Made by a program: the position numbers and the translations under genes. A DNA stretch of 64,000 nt from Microbacterium sp. CFH 31415 (GTDB lineage: Bacteria; Actinomycetota; Actinomycetes; Actinomycetales; Microbacteriaceae): NCBI RefSeq assembly GCF_022538185.1, contig NZ_JAKYXC010000010.1:186001-250000 (forward strand). The letters are read 5' to 3'. The stretch's first letter is position 1, and each line of letters starts with the position of its first letter. Shown one piece after another: positions 7,915-15,017 of the stretch. The notes beneath the pieces are model-generated. The model had not been told where the DNA came from, did no database searches, and saw only the letters and a list, made by a program, of their open reading frames with translations.

Positions 7915-9111
7915 ATGCATCCCGACCTGTCTCCCGAGTCCAAGGCGCTGCGGCGGGAGCTGCGCGCCTATTTCGCCGAGATCATCAGCGATGAGGACCG
8001 CCGCGAGCTCATGCACCAGACCGAGGGGGGCCCGACGTTCGACCGGATCCTGCGGCGCATGGGCGCCGACGGGTGGCTCGGCCTCGGCTGGCCGACCGAG
8101 TACGGCGGCCGCGGCGTCGATCCCGAGGCACAGTACGTGTTCTACGACGAGGTCATCCGTGCCGGGGCGCCGCTGTCGCTCGTGTCGCTGAACACCGTGG
8201 CCCCTGCGCTCATGCGCGACGGCTCTGAGGAGCAGAAGCGGTTCTTCCTGCCGAAGATCCTCACCGGCGAGCTGATGTTCGCGATCGGCTACACGGAGCC
8301 GAGCGCGGGCACCGACCTCGCGTCGCTGCGCACGAGCGCCCGCATCGAGGGCGACGAGTTCGTCATCAACGGCAACAAGATCTTCACGAGCGCCGGCGTC
8401 TACGCCGATTGGATCTGGCTCGCCGTGCGCACCGACCCCGATGCACCTGCGCACAAGGGCATCAGCGTCGTGCTGGTGCCGACGACGACGCCGGGCTTCT
8501 CGGTCACCGAGATCCACACGGTCGGCGGCATCAGCACGTCGGCCACCTACTACGAGAACGTACGGGTGCCGCTCACGAACCTCGTCGGCGAGCTCAACGG
8601 CGGCTGGAGCCTGATCACCAATCAGCTCAACCACGAGCGTGTGGCGCTCGCCGCACGTGGCGGCATCGGCAACGAGCTGTTCGATGCCGCAAGCGAGTGG
8701 GCGCGCACCACGTCGTTCGGCCCCGGCGTCGTCGCCGACATCCCCTGGGTGCAGTCCACGCTCGGCGAGGCGTACGCGCTGCTGTCGGCCTCCGACCTCA
8801 TCAACCTGCGACTCGTCGCCGACATCTCCGCGAACACGCTCACCGGCGGCGACTCGTCGGCGGCGAAGGTGGTCGGCACCGAGACGGTGGTCGAGGTCTA
8901 CGGCATGTTGCAGGAGGTGCTCGGCGTGGCCGGACTGCTCCGCCCCGACAGCGAGGGTGCGGTGGCCGCGGGCCGCATCGAGACGCTCGCGCGCCGCGCG
9001 CAGAACAACACGTTCGGAGGCGGGACGAACGAGGTGATGCGCGACCTCGTCGCCGCGAAGACCCTCGGCATGACGCTCGCGCCCCGCCGCAGCGACAGGA
9101 AGGCTCAGTGA
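7915..9111 (+). CDS. Acyl-CoA dehydrogenase, catalytic subunit type (FadE29/ChsE2-like)
   Basis: A 398-residue flavin-dependent acyl-CoA dehydrogenase. The FAD-contact segment GYTEPSAGTDLASLR, the middle domain INGNKIFTSAG and the C-terminal helix with FGGGTNEVMRD are all present. The classical base of the YEGT motif is replaced by Gly, but Glu241 in LNHERVALAARGG sits at the isovaleryl-CoA dehydrogenase position and can be the base. The next gene is a second, shorter dehydrogenase without that Glu, so they probably form an alpha2-beta2 enzyme as ChsE1-ChsE2 do. It would introduce the double bond that the MaoC pair hydrates. Its stop codon overlaps the ATG of the next gene. Confidence 0.88.
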   Translation: MHPDLSPESKALRRELRAYFAEIISDEDRRELMHQTEGGPTFDRILRRMGADGWLGLGWPTEYGGRGVDPEAQYVFYDEVIRAGAPLSLVSLNTVAPALMRDGSEEQKRFFLPKILTGELMFAIGYTEPSAGTDLASLRTSARIEGDEFVINGNKIFTSAGVYADWIWLAVRTDPDAPAHKGISVVLVPTTTPGFSVTEIHTVGGISTSATYYENVRVPLTNLVGELNGGWSLITNQLNHERVALAARGGIGNELFDAASEWARTTSFGPGVVADIPWVQSTLGEAYALLSASDLINLRLVADISANTLTGGDSSAAKVVGTETVVEVYGMLQEVLGVAGLLRPDSEGAVAAGRIETLARRAQNNTFGGGTNEVMRDLVAAKTLGMTLAPRRSDRKAQ

Positions 9112-10232
9112 TGGACTTCGAGTATCCGGAGGACGTGCGCGAGGCCCAGTCCCTCGCCGACGACGTGTTCGCAGGCCTCGCCGGCGTGGAGCGGGTCAAG
9201 CATGTGGAGAACGAAGGAGGCGGGTTCGATGAGGAGCTGTGGGCAGCCGTCGTCGAGACGGGCCTGCTCGGCTTGGCGATCCCTGAGGAGCACGGTGGAG
9301 CCGGCCTCGGCATGCTGGGACTGACCGCGGTGCTCGAACGACACGGCCGCTACGTCGCCCCCATCCCGCTCGCCGCCTCCGTCAGCATGGCGCTCCTGCC
9401 GCTGTCCCGCTTCGGCACAGCAGCCCTGCGCGACCGATGGATGCCGGCGGCGCTTGCCGGCGATGTCCTCCTCACGAGCGGAATCGACGCCGCGACCACG
9501 GGCGACGCGGCGCTGAGCAGCACACCCGACGGCGACGGCTGGCGCCTCACCGGGACGCTCGAGGCGGTGCCCGCCGGAACGCAGGCAGCCGGCATCCTCG
9601 TCGCGTTCACGGGCGAGGGCGCCGTGCGCGCAGCGATCGTGCCCCTCGATCGAGACGGCATCAGCCGCGCATCCGTTGCCGTCACGTCGCGCGCGGCCCA
9701 TGCCCGCGTGTCGTTCGACGAGGTCCGGGTGGAAGCCGGCGACCTGCTCGGCGACGACGCCGAGCCCGTTCGGTGGGCACGCGCTGCCGGGCGCGTCGCC
9801 TACGCCGCCCTCCAGGTGGGTGTATGCGAAGAGGCCATCGCGCGCGCGGCCGCGTACACCAGTCAGCGCGAGCAGTTCGGCCGGCCGCTGTCGACGAACC
9901 AGGCGGTGACGCAGCGCGCCGCGGACGCCCACATGGACGCCGAGCGCATCAAGGTCACCACCCGCCGCGCGGCGTGGCTCGTCGACCGCGACGATCCCGC
10001 GGCGGCTTCGGCGGTGCTCGTCTCGGCGTGGTGGGCGTCCAAGGGCGGACTGCGCGCGGTGCACGCCACGCAGCACCTCCACGGCGGGCTGGGCGCGGAC
10101 ATCGAGTACCCCATCCACCGCTACTTCCTGTGGGGACGCCAGCTGGCGTTCTCGCTCGGCACCGCCGCATCACTCAGCGCCGAACTCGGCGCAGACCTCG
10201 CCTCGCTTCCTCGGATCGGAGCCCCCGCATGA
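9111..10232 (+). CDS. Acyl-CoA dehydrogenase, partner subunit type (FadE28/ChsE1-like)
   Basis: A 373-residue acyl-CoA dehydrogenase. The N-terminal helical domain carries AIPEEHGGAGLGMLGL, the central beta domain is shortened, and the C-terminal domain has TSQREQFGRPL and HLHGGLGADIEYPIHRY. At the helix where the catalytic Glu would lie it reads AGRVAYAALQVG, so no base is evident, while the Arg and Gly-rich FAD-contact segments are kept. This division suits a heteromeric dehydrogenase with the preceding gene, sharing FAD between subunits. The ATG overlaps the TGA of that gene by one base, giving tight translational coupling. Cytoplasmic. Confidence 0.87.
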   Translation: MDFEYPEDVREAQSLADDVFAGLAGVERVKHVENEGGGFDEELWAAVVETGLLGLAIPEEHGGAGLGMLGLTAVLERHGRYVAPIPLAASVSMALLPLSRFGTAALRDRWMPAALAGDVLLTSGIDAATTGDAALSSTPDGDGWRLTGTLEAVPAGTQAAGILVAFTGEGAVRAAIVPLDRDGISRASVAVTSRAAHARVSFDEVRVEAGDLLGDDAEPVRWARAAGRVAYAALQVGVCEEAIARAAAYTSQREQFGRPLSTNQAVTQRAADAHMDAERIKVTTRRAAWLVDRDDPAAASAVLVSAWWASKGGLRAVHATQHLHGGLGADIEYPIHRYFLWGRQLAFSLGTAASLSAELGADLASLPRIGAPA

Positions 10233-11155
10233 CACACCCCACGCCCCGCCTCGCCATCGTCACCGGAGCCAGCCGCGGGCTCGGCCGCGCATTCGCCCGT
10301 CGCCTCGCAGCGGAGGGCATCGCGGTCGCCGCGGTCTCCCGCACTCTCCGGTCGGGCGACGGCGCCCTCGAGGGCTCACTCGAGGAGACCGTCGACCTGA
10401 TCCGCGCCGACGGCGGACGGGCGCGGGCCTACGCCGTCGACCTCGGCGACCCCGACCTGGACCGCGCCGAGCTGGTGACCCGCATCGAAGCGGACTTCGG
10501 CCTCACTGTCGACGCCCTCGTCAACAACGCCGCGGCCGCCCGCCGGTACGACGTGCTGTTCTCCGACATGCGCCGCGAATGGTTCCAGGACTCCATCGAG
10601 ACGAACGTGTGGAATGCGTGGGATCTCGCCGCCGCCGTCATCCCCGGCATGCGCCGCCGCGGCGCCGGCTGGATCGTGAACATCTCCTCCCGCCAGGCCG
10701 GCCCGCGCGTCGGCCCGCCGTTCGCCCCCCACCCGCTCGCGGGTTCGGTGCTCTACGGAGGCACGAAGGCGATGATCGATCGCATGAGCACGGGCGCGGC
10801 GATGGAGCTGTACGAGGACAACATCGCCGTCAACTCCCTCGCGCCGAACCGAGGCGTCGCGACGGCGCACGCCGCCCAGGCCGTCCCCGGCTGGCCGTCC
10901 GAACCCGAGGAGACGATGGCGGAGGCAGCCCTCGCCCTCGTGACCGGCGACCCGAAGGTCCTGACCGGCCGCATCGCCTACAGCCTGCCGCTGCTGAAGG
11001 AGCTCGACCGCCCCGTCCACACGGTGGACGGCCGCGAGCTGGTGCCCGGCTGGCAGCCCGCGGACATGGACGCGAGCACCTTTCTAGGTCACTACCTGAC
11101 CTTCGCGCCGCCCGGCGCCATTCCCAAGGCGCTGCTTGAGGGAGCCTCCCGGTGA
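10229..11155 (+). CDS. Short-chain dehydrogenase/reductase (SDR)
   Basis: A 308-residue SDR with TGASRGLGRAF near residue 12, NNAAAARRYD in the middle, and an intact SSRQ...YGGTK catalytic set (Ser, Tyr-x3-Lys). It is longer than classical SDRs of about 250 residues; the extra C-terminal part (LLKELDRPVHTVDGREL onward) has no domain I recognise. ATGA overlap with the upstream dehydrogenase and GTGA overlap with the next SDR keep it in the main operon. It could oxidise a hydroxyl on the substrate core or reduce the ketone released by the aldolase. Start choice rests on the overlap. Confidence 0.85.
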   Translation: MTHPTPRLAIVTGASRGLGRAFARRLAAEGIAVAAVSRTLRSGDGALEGSLEETVDLIRADGGRARAYAVDLGDPDLDRAELVTRIEADFGLTVDALVNNAAAARRYDVLFSDMRREWFQDSIETNVWNAWDLAAAVIPGMRRRGAGWIVNISSRQAGPRVGPPFAPHPLAGSVLYGGTKAMIDRMSTGAAMELYEDNIAVNSLAPNRGVATAHAAQAVPGWPSEPEETMAEAALALVTGDPKVLTGRIAYSLPLLKELDRPVHTVDGRELVPGWQPADMDASTFLGHYLTFAPPGAIPKALLEGASR

Positions 11156-12045
11156 CCGGCGACGTCCGGCTCCCCGACGCCGTCGGACTCGACGGCCGGA
11201 CAGCCCTCGTCACCGGCGGAGGCAACGGCATGGGGCTCGCCACCGCCCTCCTGCTCGCCGACGCCGGATGCGACGTCTCGATCGTCGACGTGGATGCCGC
11301 GGCCGCCGAGGCCGCCGCCGAGCAGGTGCGCTCGCGCGGCCGGCGCGCCGCCGCGATCACGGCTGACATGAGCACGACGGAGGCGCCCGCGCGCGCCGTC
11401 GCCGAGACGGTCGACGCCCTCGGTGAACTCAGCGTCGCCGTGAACTTCGCGGGTGGCACGGCGGGCGTCATGAAGCCCTTCCTCGACATCACCCCGGAGG
11501 AGTGGCAGCGCCCTCTCGCCCTCAACCTCACTTCCACGCTCCTGTCGTGCCAAGCGCAGGCACTGTCGATGATCCGCGGCGGCCGGGGCGGCACGATCGT
11601 GACGGTCGGCTCGTCCAGCGGCATCACCGCCGCGCCGAACCTCGCCGGCTACGGTGCGGCGAACGCCGCCGTCATCCACCTCACCAAGACGATGGCGCTG
11701 GAGCTGGCGCCGTACGACATTCGCGTCAACTGCCTCGTTCCCGGGACCCACTGGTCAGCGGGAACGCGGCATCGCGCCACGAGCCCGGACTCCCCTCCCG
11801 GCACGCGCGAGTTCTTCCAGACGGCCGAGCGGGTCACGCCCCTCGGCCACCTCGGCGAGCCCGCGGAGACAGCAGGCGTCGCCCTGTTCCTCGCGTCGGA
11901 GCTGTCGCGCTACATGACGGGACACCATGTGGTCTCGGACGGCGGCATCCTCCACACCACCGCGCGACCGGCCTTCGGCGCGCCTCGCACCCCGGACGCA
12001 GTGACGGCGGCGCTGGGCGCTGTGAAGGAGGAGAACGATGAGTGA
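11152..12045 (+). CDS. SDR-family protein with altered catalytic Lys
   Basis: A 297-residue SDR-fold protein starting at GTG 11152 (GTGA overlap). The cofactor motif TGGGNGMGLATALLL and the later VNFAGG, VGSSSG and NCLVPGT segments are standard. In the active site, however, Tyr167 is followed four residues later by Asn171 (YGAAN) rather than Lys. Loss of this Lys usually abolishes or strongly lowers dehydrogenase activity, so it may be a binding partner of the preceding SDR, or use another residue. The reading frame is otherwise intact and the C-terminal VSDGG motif is kept. The last eight bases overlap the amidohydrolase gene. Confidence 0.8.
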   Translation: MTGDVRLPDAVGLDGRTALVTGGGNGMGLATALLLADAGCDVSIVDVDAAAAEAAAEQVRSRGRRAAAITADMSTTEAPARAVAETVDALGELSVAVNFAGGTAGVMKPFLDITPEEWQRPLALNLTSTLLSCQAQALSMIRGGRGGTIVTVGSSSGITAAPNLAGYGAANAAVIHLTKTMALELAPYDIRVNCLVPGTHWSAGTRHRATSPDSPPGTREFFQTAERVTPLGHLGEPAETAGVALFLASELSRYMTGHHVVSDGGILHTTARPAFGAPRTPDAVTAALGAVKEENDE

Positions 12046-13030
12046 CCTGCGCATCATCGACATGCACGCGCACGTGCAGCGCAGCGACGCGCACGGGCAC
12101 GAGATCCGCGACTACTTCCTGGGGCCCGCCCTGGTGAAGCCGGGCGCGCCGAACCTCGGAACCGTCGACGAGGTACGCGAGATGATGGCGGCCACCGGCA
12201 TCTCCGAGGTCAACATGCTCCAGTTCACGTGGAGCGGCCGCTACCTCCGCCACGGGCGCTACACGCTGCCCGACGACCCCGCGGATGCCGCGGCCGGGGA
12301 GGAAGAACTGCGTCGACGCGCCGCGCGTCGGGCATCGGACAACAACGCCTGGGCCGCCTCCGTGCACGCCGAGGACGCGCGCTTCACGTTCTTCGCGGGT
12401 GTGAACCCGGTCGTGATGGGGGCCGAGGGCGCAGCCGAGGAAGCGCGCAGGCGTGTCGCCCAGGGCGCGCTGGGCATCAAGATCGTGCCTAGCGACATGG
12501 GCATCTCGGGCGACGACACACTGCTGTTCCCGCTGTACGAATACTGCGTCGAGGCCGGCGTACCGGTGCTGACCGAGACGGGCGGCCACAGCCCGCACTG
12601 CCAACCGGCACCGTTCGGCGCCGCTCTGGGGGCGTTCCCTGGTCTGCGGATCGTCTTCGCGCACTGCGGTCACGACCGCGAGCTGGGCGGCGCGCTCGAC
12701 CAGGAGGTGCTGGAGCTCGCTGCCCGCCACGAGGGCGTCTACGGCGACACGTCACTGCGCCTGCACGAGGTCGCCGACGGGACAGTCAGCGCGGATGACA
12801 TGGTGCGTTTCCTGCGTCGTATCGGGTTCGACCGGCTGATGTTCGGCTCCAACTACATCTTCTGCGACGTCCTCCCCACCCGGCCCGGTCACGTCGCGGC
12901 GCCGGACCACGTCGACCCGCGGTTCACGCAGGTCTGGAAGTCGGTGCAGGTCCTGCGCACGCTGCCGGTCGGCGACGACGAGCGTGAGCGTCTCGCGTCC
13001 GGCACCTTCCTCGAGCTCACTCGATCCTGA
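12038..13030 (+). CDS. Amidohydrolase-2 family protein (ACMSD-like fold)
   Basis: A 330-residue TIM-barrel metal hydrolase or decarboxylase relative. The N-terminal metal pair is present as DMHAHV (His10, His12), the central strand ends in VFAHCGHD, and YGDTS is as in ACMSD-type proteins. At the fourth-metal/catalytic position these proteins normally have GSDxP; here it is GSNYIF (Asn272). The start ATG at 12038 follows GGAGGAG. Relatives decarboxylate aromatic acids or hydrolyse ring-fission products, so this could act on a ring-cleavage product late in the pathway, but the changed Asp makes this unsure. Last gene of the main operon; a strong terminator follows. Confidence 0.75.
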   Translation: MSDLRIIDMHAHVQRSDAHGHEIRDYFLGPALVKPGAPNLGTVDEVREMMAATGISEVNMLQFTWSGRYLRHGRYTLPDDPADAAAGEEELRRRAARRASDNNAWAASVHAEDARFTFFAGVNPVVMGAEGAAEEARRRVAQGALGIKIVPSDMGISGDDTLLFPLYEYCVEAGVPVLTETGGHSPHCQPAPFGAALGAFPGLRIVFAHCGHDRELGGALDQEVLELAARHEGVYGDTSLRLHEVADGTVSADDMVRFLRRIGFDRLMFGSNYIFCDVLPTRPGHVAAPDHVDPRFTQVWKSVQVLRTLPVGDDERERLASGTFLELTRS

Positions 13031-13040
13031 CGCCGCGCGC

Positions 13041-13078
13041 AGAACGCCCCGTCCCGCGAGAGCGGGACGGGGCGTTCT
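13041..13078. terminator. Bidirectional hairpin terminator
   Basis: A perfect 17-base-pair stem (AGAACGCCCCGTCCCGC with its complement) closes on a GAGA tetraloop. It lies between the end of the main operon (13030) and the end of the convergent binding-protein gene (13089), so it can stop transcription from both sides. The T-run is short (TCTTG), as is usual in high-GC actinobacteria. Confidence 0.85.
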
Positions 13079-13088
13079 TGTGCGTCGA

Positions 13089-14333
13089 TCAGTTCTGCGG
13101 GTGGTACTGCCCGTCGATGACCGGCGACGGGACGACCATCGCGAACTCCTCCGCACCGGCGTCGGGCGCGTGGCTCGTGCTGGAGAATACGTAGTGCCCG
13201 AGGATCGCGGTGTCGGCGACGTCCGTCACCTTCGGGTCCTCGATCGCCTTCGCGATCGCCGCCGCGTCGTCGGCGCTGTCGAGGTGCTCGGCAGCCGCCT
13301 TGATGAGGCGCAGCGCGTCGTAGTTGTACGCGAGGATGAGCGTCGCCTTGATCGGTCCGAGCTCGAGCATCGCGTCGACCGCCTCATTCACGAGCGTCGC
13401 GTCGTCCTGGTGCACGGTGCTGTTGTAGACCTGCATCACCAGGTTCTTCACCTGGTCGGTGCCGAGCACGCCGCTGGGCGGTTCGGTGGAGACGAGGCCC
13501 GTAGCCGCGACCGAGGTGTTTCCCGCGATGGGCACATCCCAGGCGAGCTTCTCCATGCCCTGCAGCACATAGCCCAGAGGTGCACCGTAGGCGTCGAGCA
13601 TGAGGACGTCGGGGTCTTCCGCCTTGAGCTTCTCCAGCTGCGGAGTCATGTCGAGCGCCGCGACGTCGTACTCCTCGTTGCCGACGATGGTGAACCCATC
13701 GGCCGCGAAGACCTCGTCGGACATCTTGCCGTACAGCTCGCCATACGAGCTCGAGCCGTGGAGGATGCCGACGGACTCGTAGCCCTGCTCCTTGAAGTAG
13801 GCCGAGACACCGCGGATCTGGTCCGCGGCCGAAACCGACAGGTCGAAGTTGAGGGGGAACTGGGCGGGGTCGGCCGAGCCTGAGGTCGGGCCGATGTTGA
13901 AGGAAAGGATGCCCGCCTGCGAGATGATGGGCAGCGTCGCGTCGGCGACCGTCGACGGGCCGGAGTTGAGGATCGCATCCGGCGGCGTGTCGGAGTTGAT
14001 CGCCTCTCGCACGAGGGTGACGGCCACCGTCGGGTCGGCCTGGTCGTCGACGACTGTCACCTCGATCTCGCGACCCAGGATGCCGCCGGCCTCGTTCAGG
14101 ACTGCGGCGCTCGCCTCAGCAGACTGCACGGATGTGCTGGCGTTGTTGCCGAGGGCACCCTCGGCGCTGATGCCGCCGAGGACGAGTACACGGTAGGGCT
14201 CGGCGTTCTCGCCGTCCCCGCCATCTCCCCCGTCTCCGCCTGCACCACCGGCGCAGCCGGAGAGCGCGAGTGCGGTGACGGCGGCGACGGCAAAGCCGGC
14301 GGCCCGTGCTGCTCGGGACTTTCCGAACTTCAT
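13089..14333 (-). CDS. LivK-like substrate-binding lipoprotein of an ABC importer
   Basis: A 414-residue periplasmic-binding-type protein anchored as a lipoprotein: the signal ends in LALSGC with the lipidated Cys27, followed by a Gly/Asp-rich linker. The mature part is a two-lobe type I binding fold (YRVLVLGGISAEGALG, AVLNEAGGILGREIEV, VVDDQADPTVAV) as in LivJ/LivK and related amide or aromatic-acid binding proteins. The ATG at 14333 is fixed by AAAGGAG six bases upstream. It is the likely receptor for the permease at 1-243, although 13 kb separates them. Two palindrome copies stand in its promoter region, shared with the divergent operon at 14557. Confidence 0.88.
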   Translation of the reverse strand: MKFGKSRAARAAGFAVAAVTALALSGCAGGAGGDGGDGGDGENAEPYRVLVLGGISAEGALGNNASTSVQSAEASAAVLNEAGGILGREIEVTVVDDQADPTVAVTLVREAINSDTPPDAILNSGPSTVADATLPIISQAGILSFNIGPTSGSADPAQFPLNFDLSVSAADQIRGVSAYFKEQGYESVGILHGSSSYGELYGKMSDEVFAADGFTIVGNEEYDVAALDMTPQLEKLKAEDPDVLMLDAYGAPLGYVLQGMEKLAWDVPIAGNTSVAATGLVSTEPPSGVLGTDQVKNLVMQVYNSTVHQDDATLVNEAVDAMLELGPIKATLILAYNYDALRLIKAAAEHLDSADDAAAIAKAIEDPKVTDVADTAILGHYVFSSTSHAPDAGAEEFAMVVPSPVIDGQYHPQN

Positions 14334-14411
14334 AGTCTTCTCCTTTGAAGGGGCTGCTCCGGTGGACGGCCGGAGCGGGTCACCACGCGGATGCCGCGGC
14401 TTGGCCGGGCT

Positions 14412-14429
14412 ACCAAGCAACCGTTAGTT
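14412..14429. promoter_or_regulatory. Operator candidate 3 of the island palindrome
   Basis: ACCAAGCAACCGTTAGTT: the left half is consensus, and the right half resembles the degenerate half of candidate 1 (both end TAGTT). It lies 78 bases upstream of the binding-lipoprotein start in a 223-base divergent promoter region. Confidence 0.45.
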
Positions 14430-14460
14430 TTGGACTGTAGCACAGCGATTTCGTCAAGTC

Positions 14461-14478
14461 ACCAATCGCTTGCTTGGT
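14461..14478. promoter_or_regulatory. Operator candidate 4 of the island palindrome
   Basis: ACCAATCGCTTGCTTGGT: the right half is consensus, and the left half keeps ACCAA. Centre-to-centre distance from candidate 3 is 49 bases. One site may face each of the two divergent promoters (lipoprotein leftward, SnoaL-like operon rightward). Confidence 0.5.
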
Positions 14479-14556
14479 GGATGAATCGTTCGGTGCTAGC
14501 GTCCCCGAAGGGCAGGGTCGCACCGGCGCGACCCTGACGACACCGGGGAGACGACC

Positions 14557-15012
14557 GTGACGACGCACGACCTTCAGCGGACGCAGGACCACCTCGAGCT
14601 GCTCACCCTGGAGGCCCGCTACGCCAGCACCTGGGACTGCGGTGACGCAGCGGGATGGGCCGGCGTGTTCACTGCGGACGGCACATTCGAGATCACAGCC
14701 GTCGGCGAACGACCGCCCGTGGTGGTGCGCGGCCGGCAGGCTCTGGCTGCCTTCTGCGCGGACTTCACGTCGTCCACCCAGGGGGTGCACCTTCCGTCGC
14801 TCCCTCTCCTCGAGATCTCGAGCGAGACCGCCAGCGGAACAGTCCCGTTTCACTTCGTCGGCATCTCGCGCCTGCGCCCCGATCACACGGTGTCGCGCTC
14901 GGCGAGTGGGACGTATCGGGTGGAGTATCGCCGCACCGCGGACGGGTGGCGGATTCATCGCCGGGTGGAGACCGCGCTGATCAGCAGCCGCGCCGAGCAC
15001 TTCGGAAGCTGA
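14557..15012 (+). CDS. SnoaL-like (NTF2-fold) protein
   Basis: A 151-residue NTF2/SnoaL-like protein, with a helix-rich start (LELLTLEARYASTWD), then GDAAGWAGVFTADGTFE and the barrel strands RVEYRRTADGWRIHRR. Families with this pattern include ketosteroid-isomerase-like and dehydratase-like enzymes as well as binding proteins without activity. A GTG start at 14557 follows GGGGAG. It begins an operon with the flavin reductase and SDR downstream and is divergent from the binding lipoprotein. A second member of the same family is at 25825. The role is unknown; isomerisation or dehydration of a catabolite is a reasonable guess. Confidence 0.75.
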   Translation: MTTHDLQRTQDHLELLTLEARYASTWDCGDAAGWAGVFTADGTFEITAVGERPPVVVRGRQALAAFCADFTSSTQGVHLPSLPLLEISSETASGTVPFHFVGISRLRPDHTVSRSASGTYRVEYRRTADGWRIHRRVETALISSRAEHFGS

Positions 15013-15017
15013 TCACG

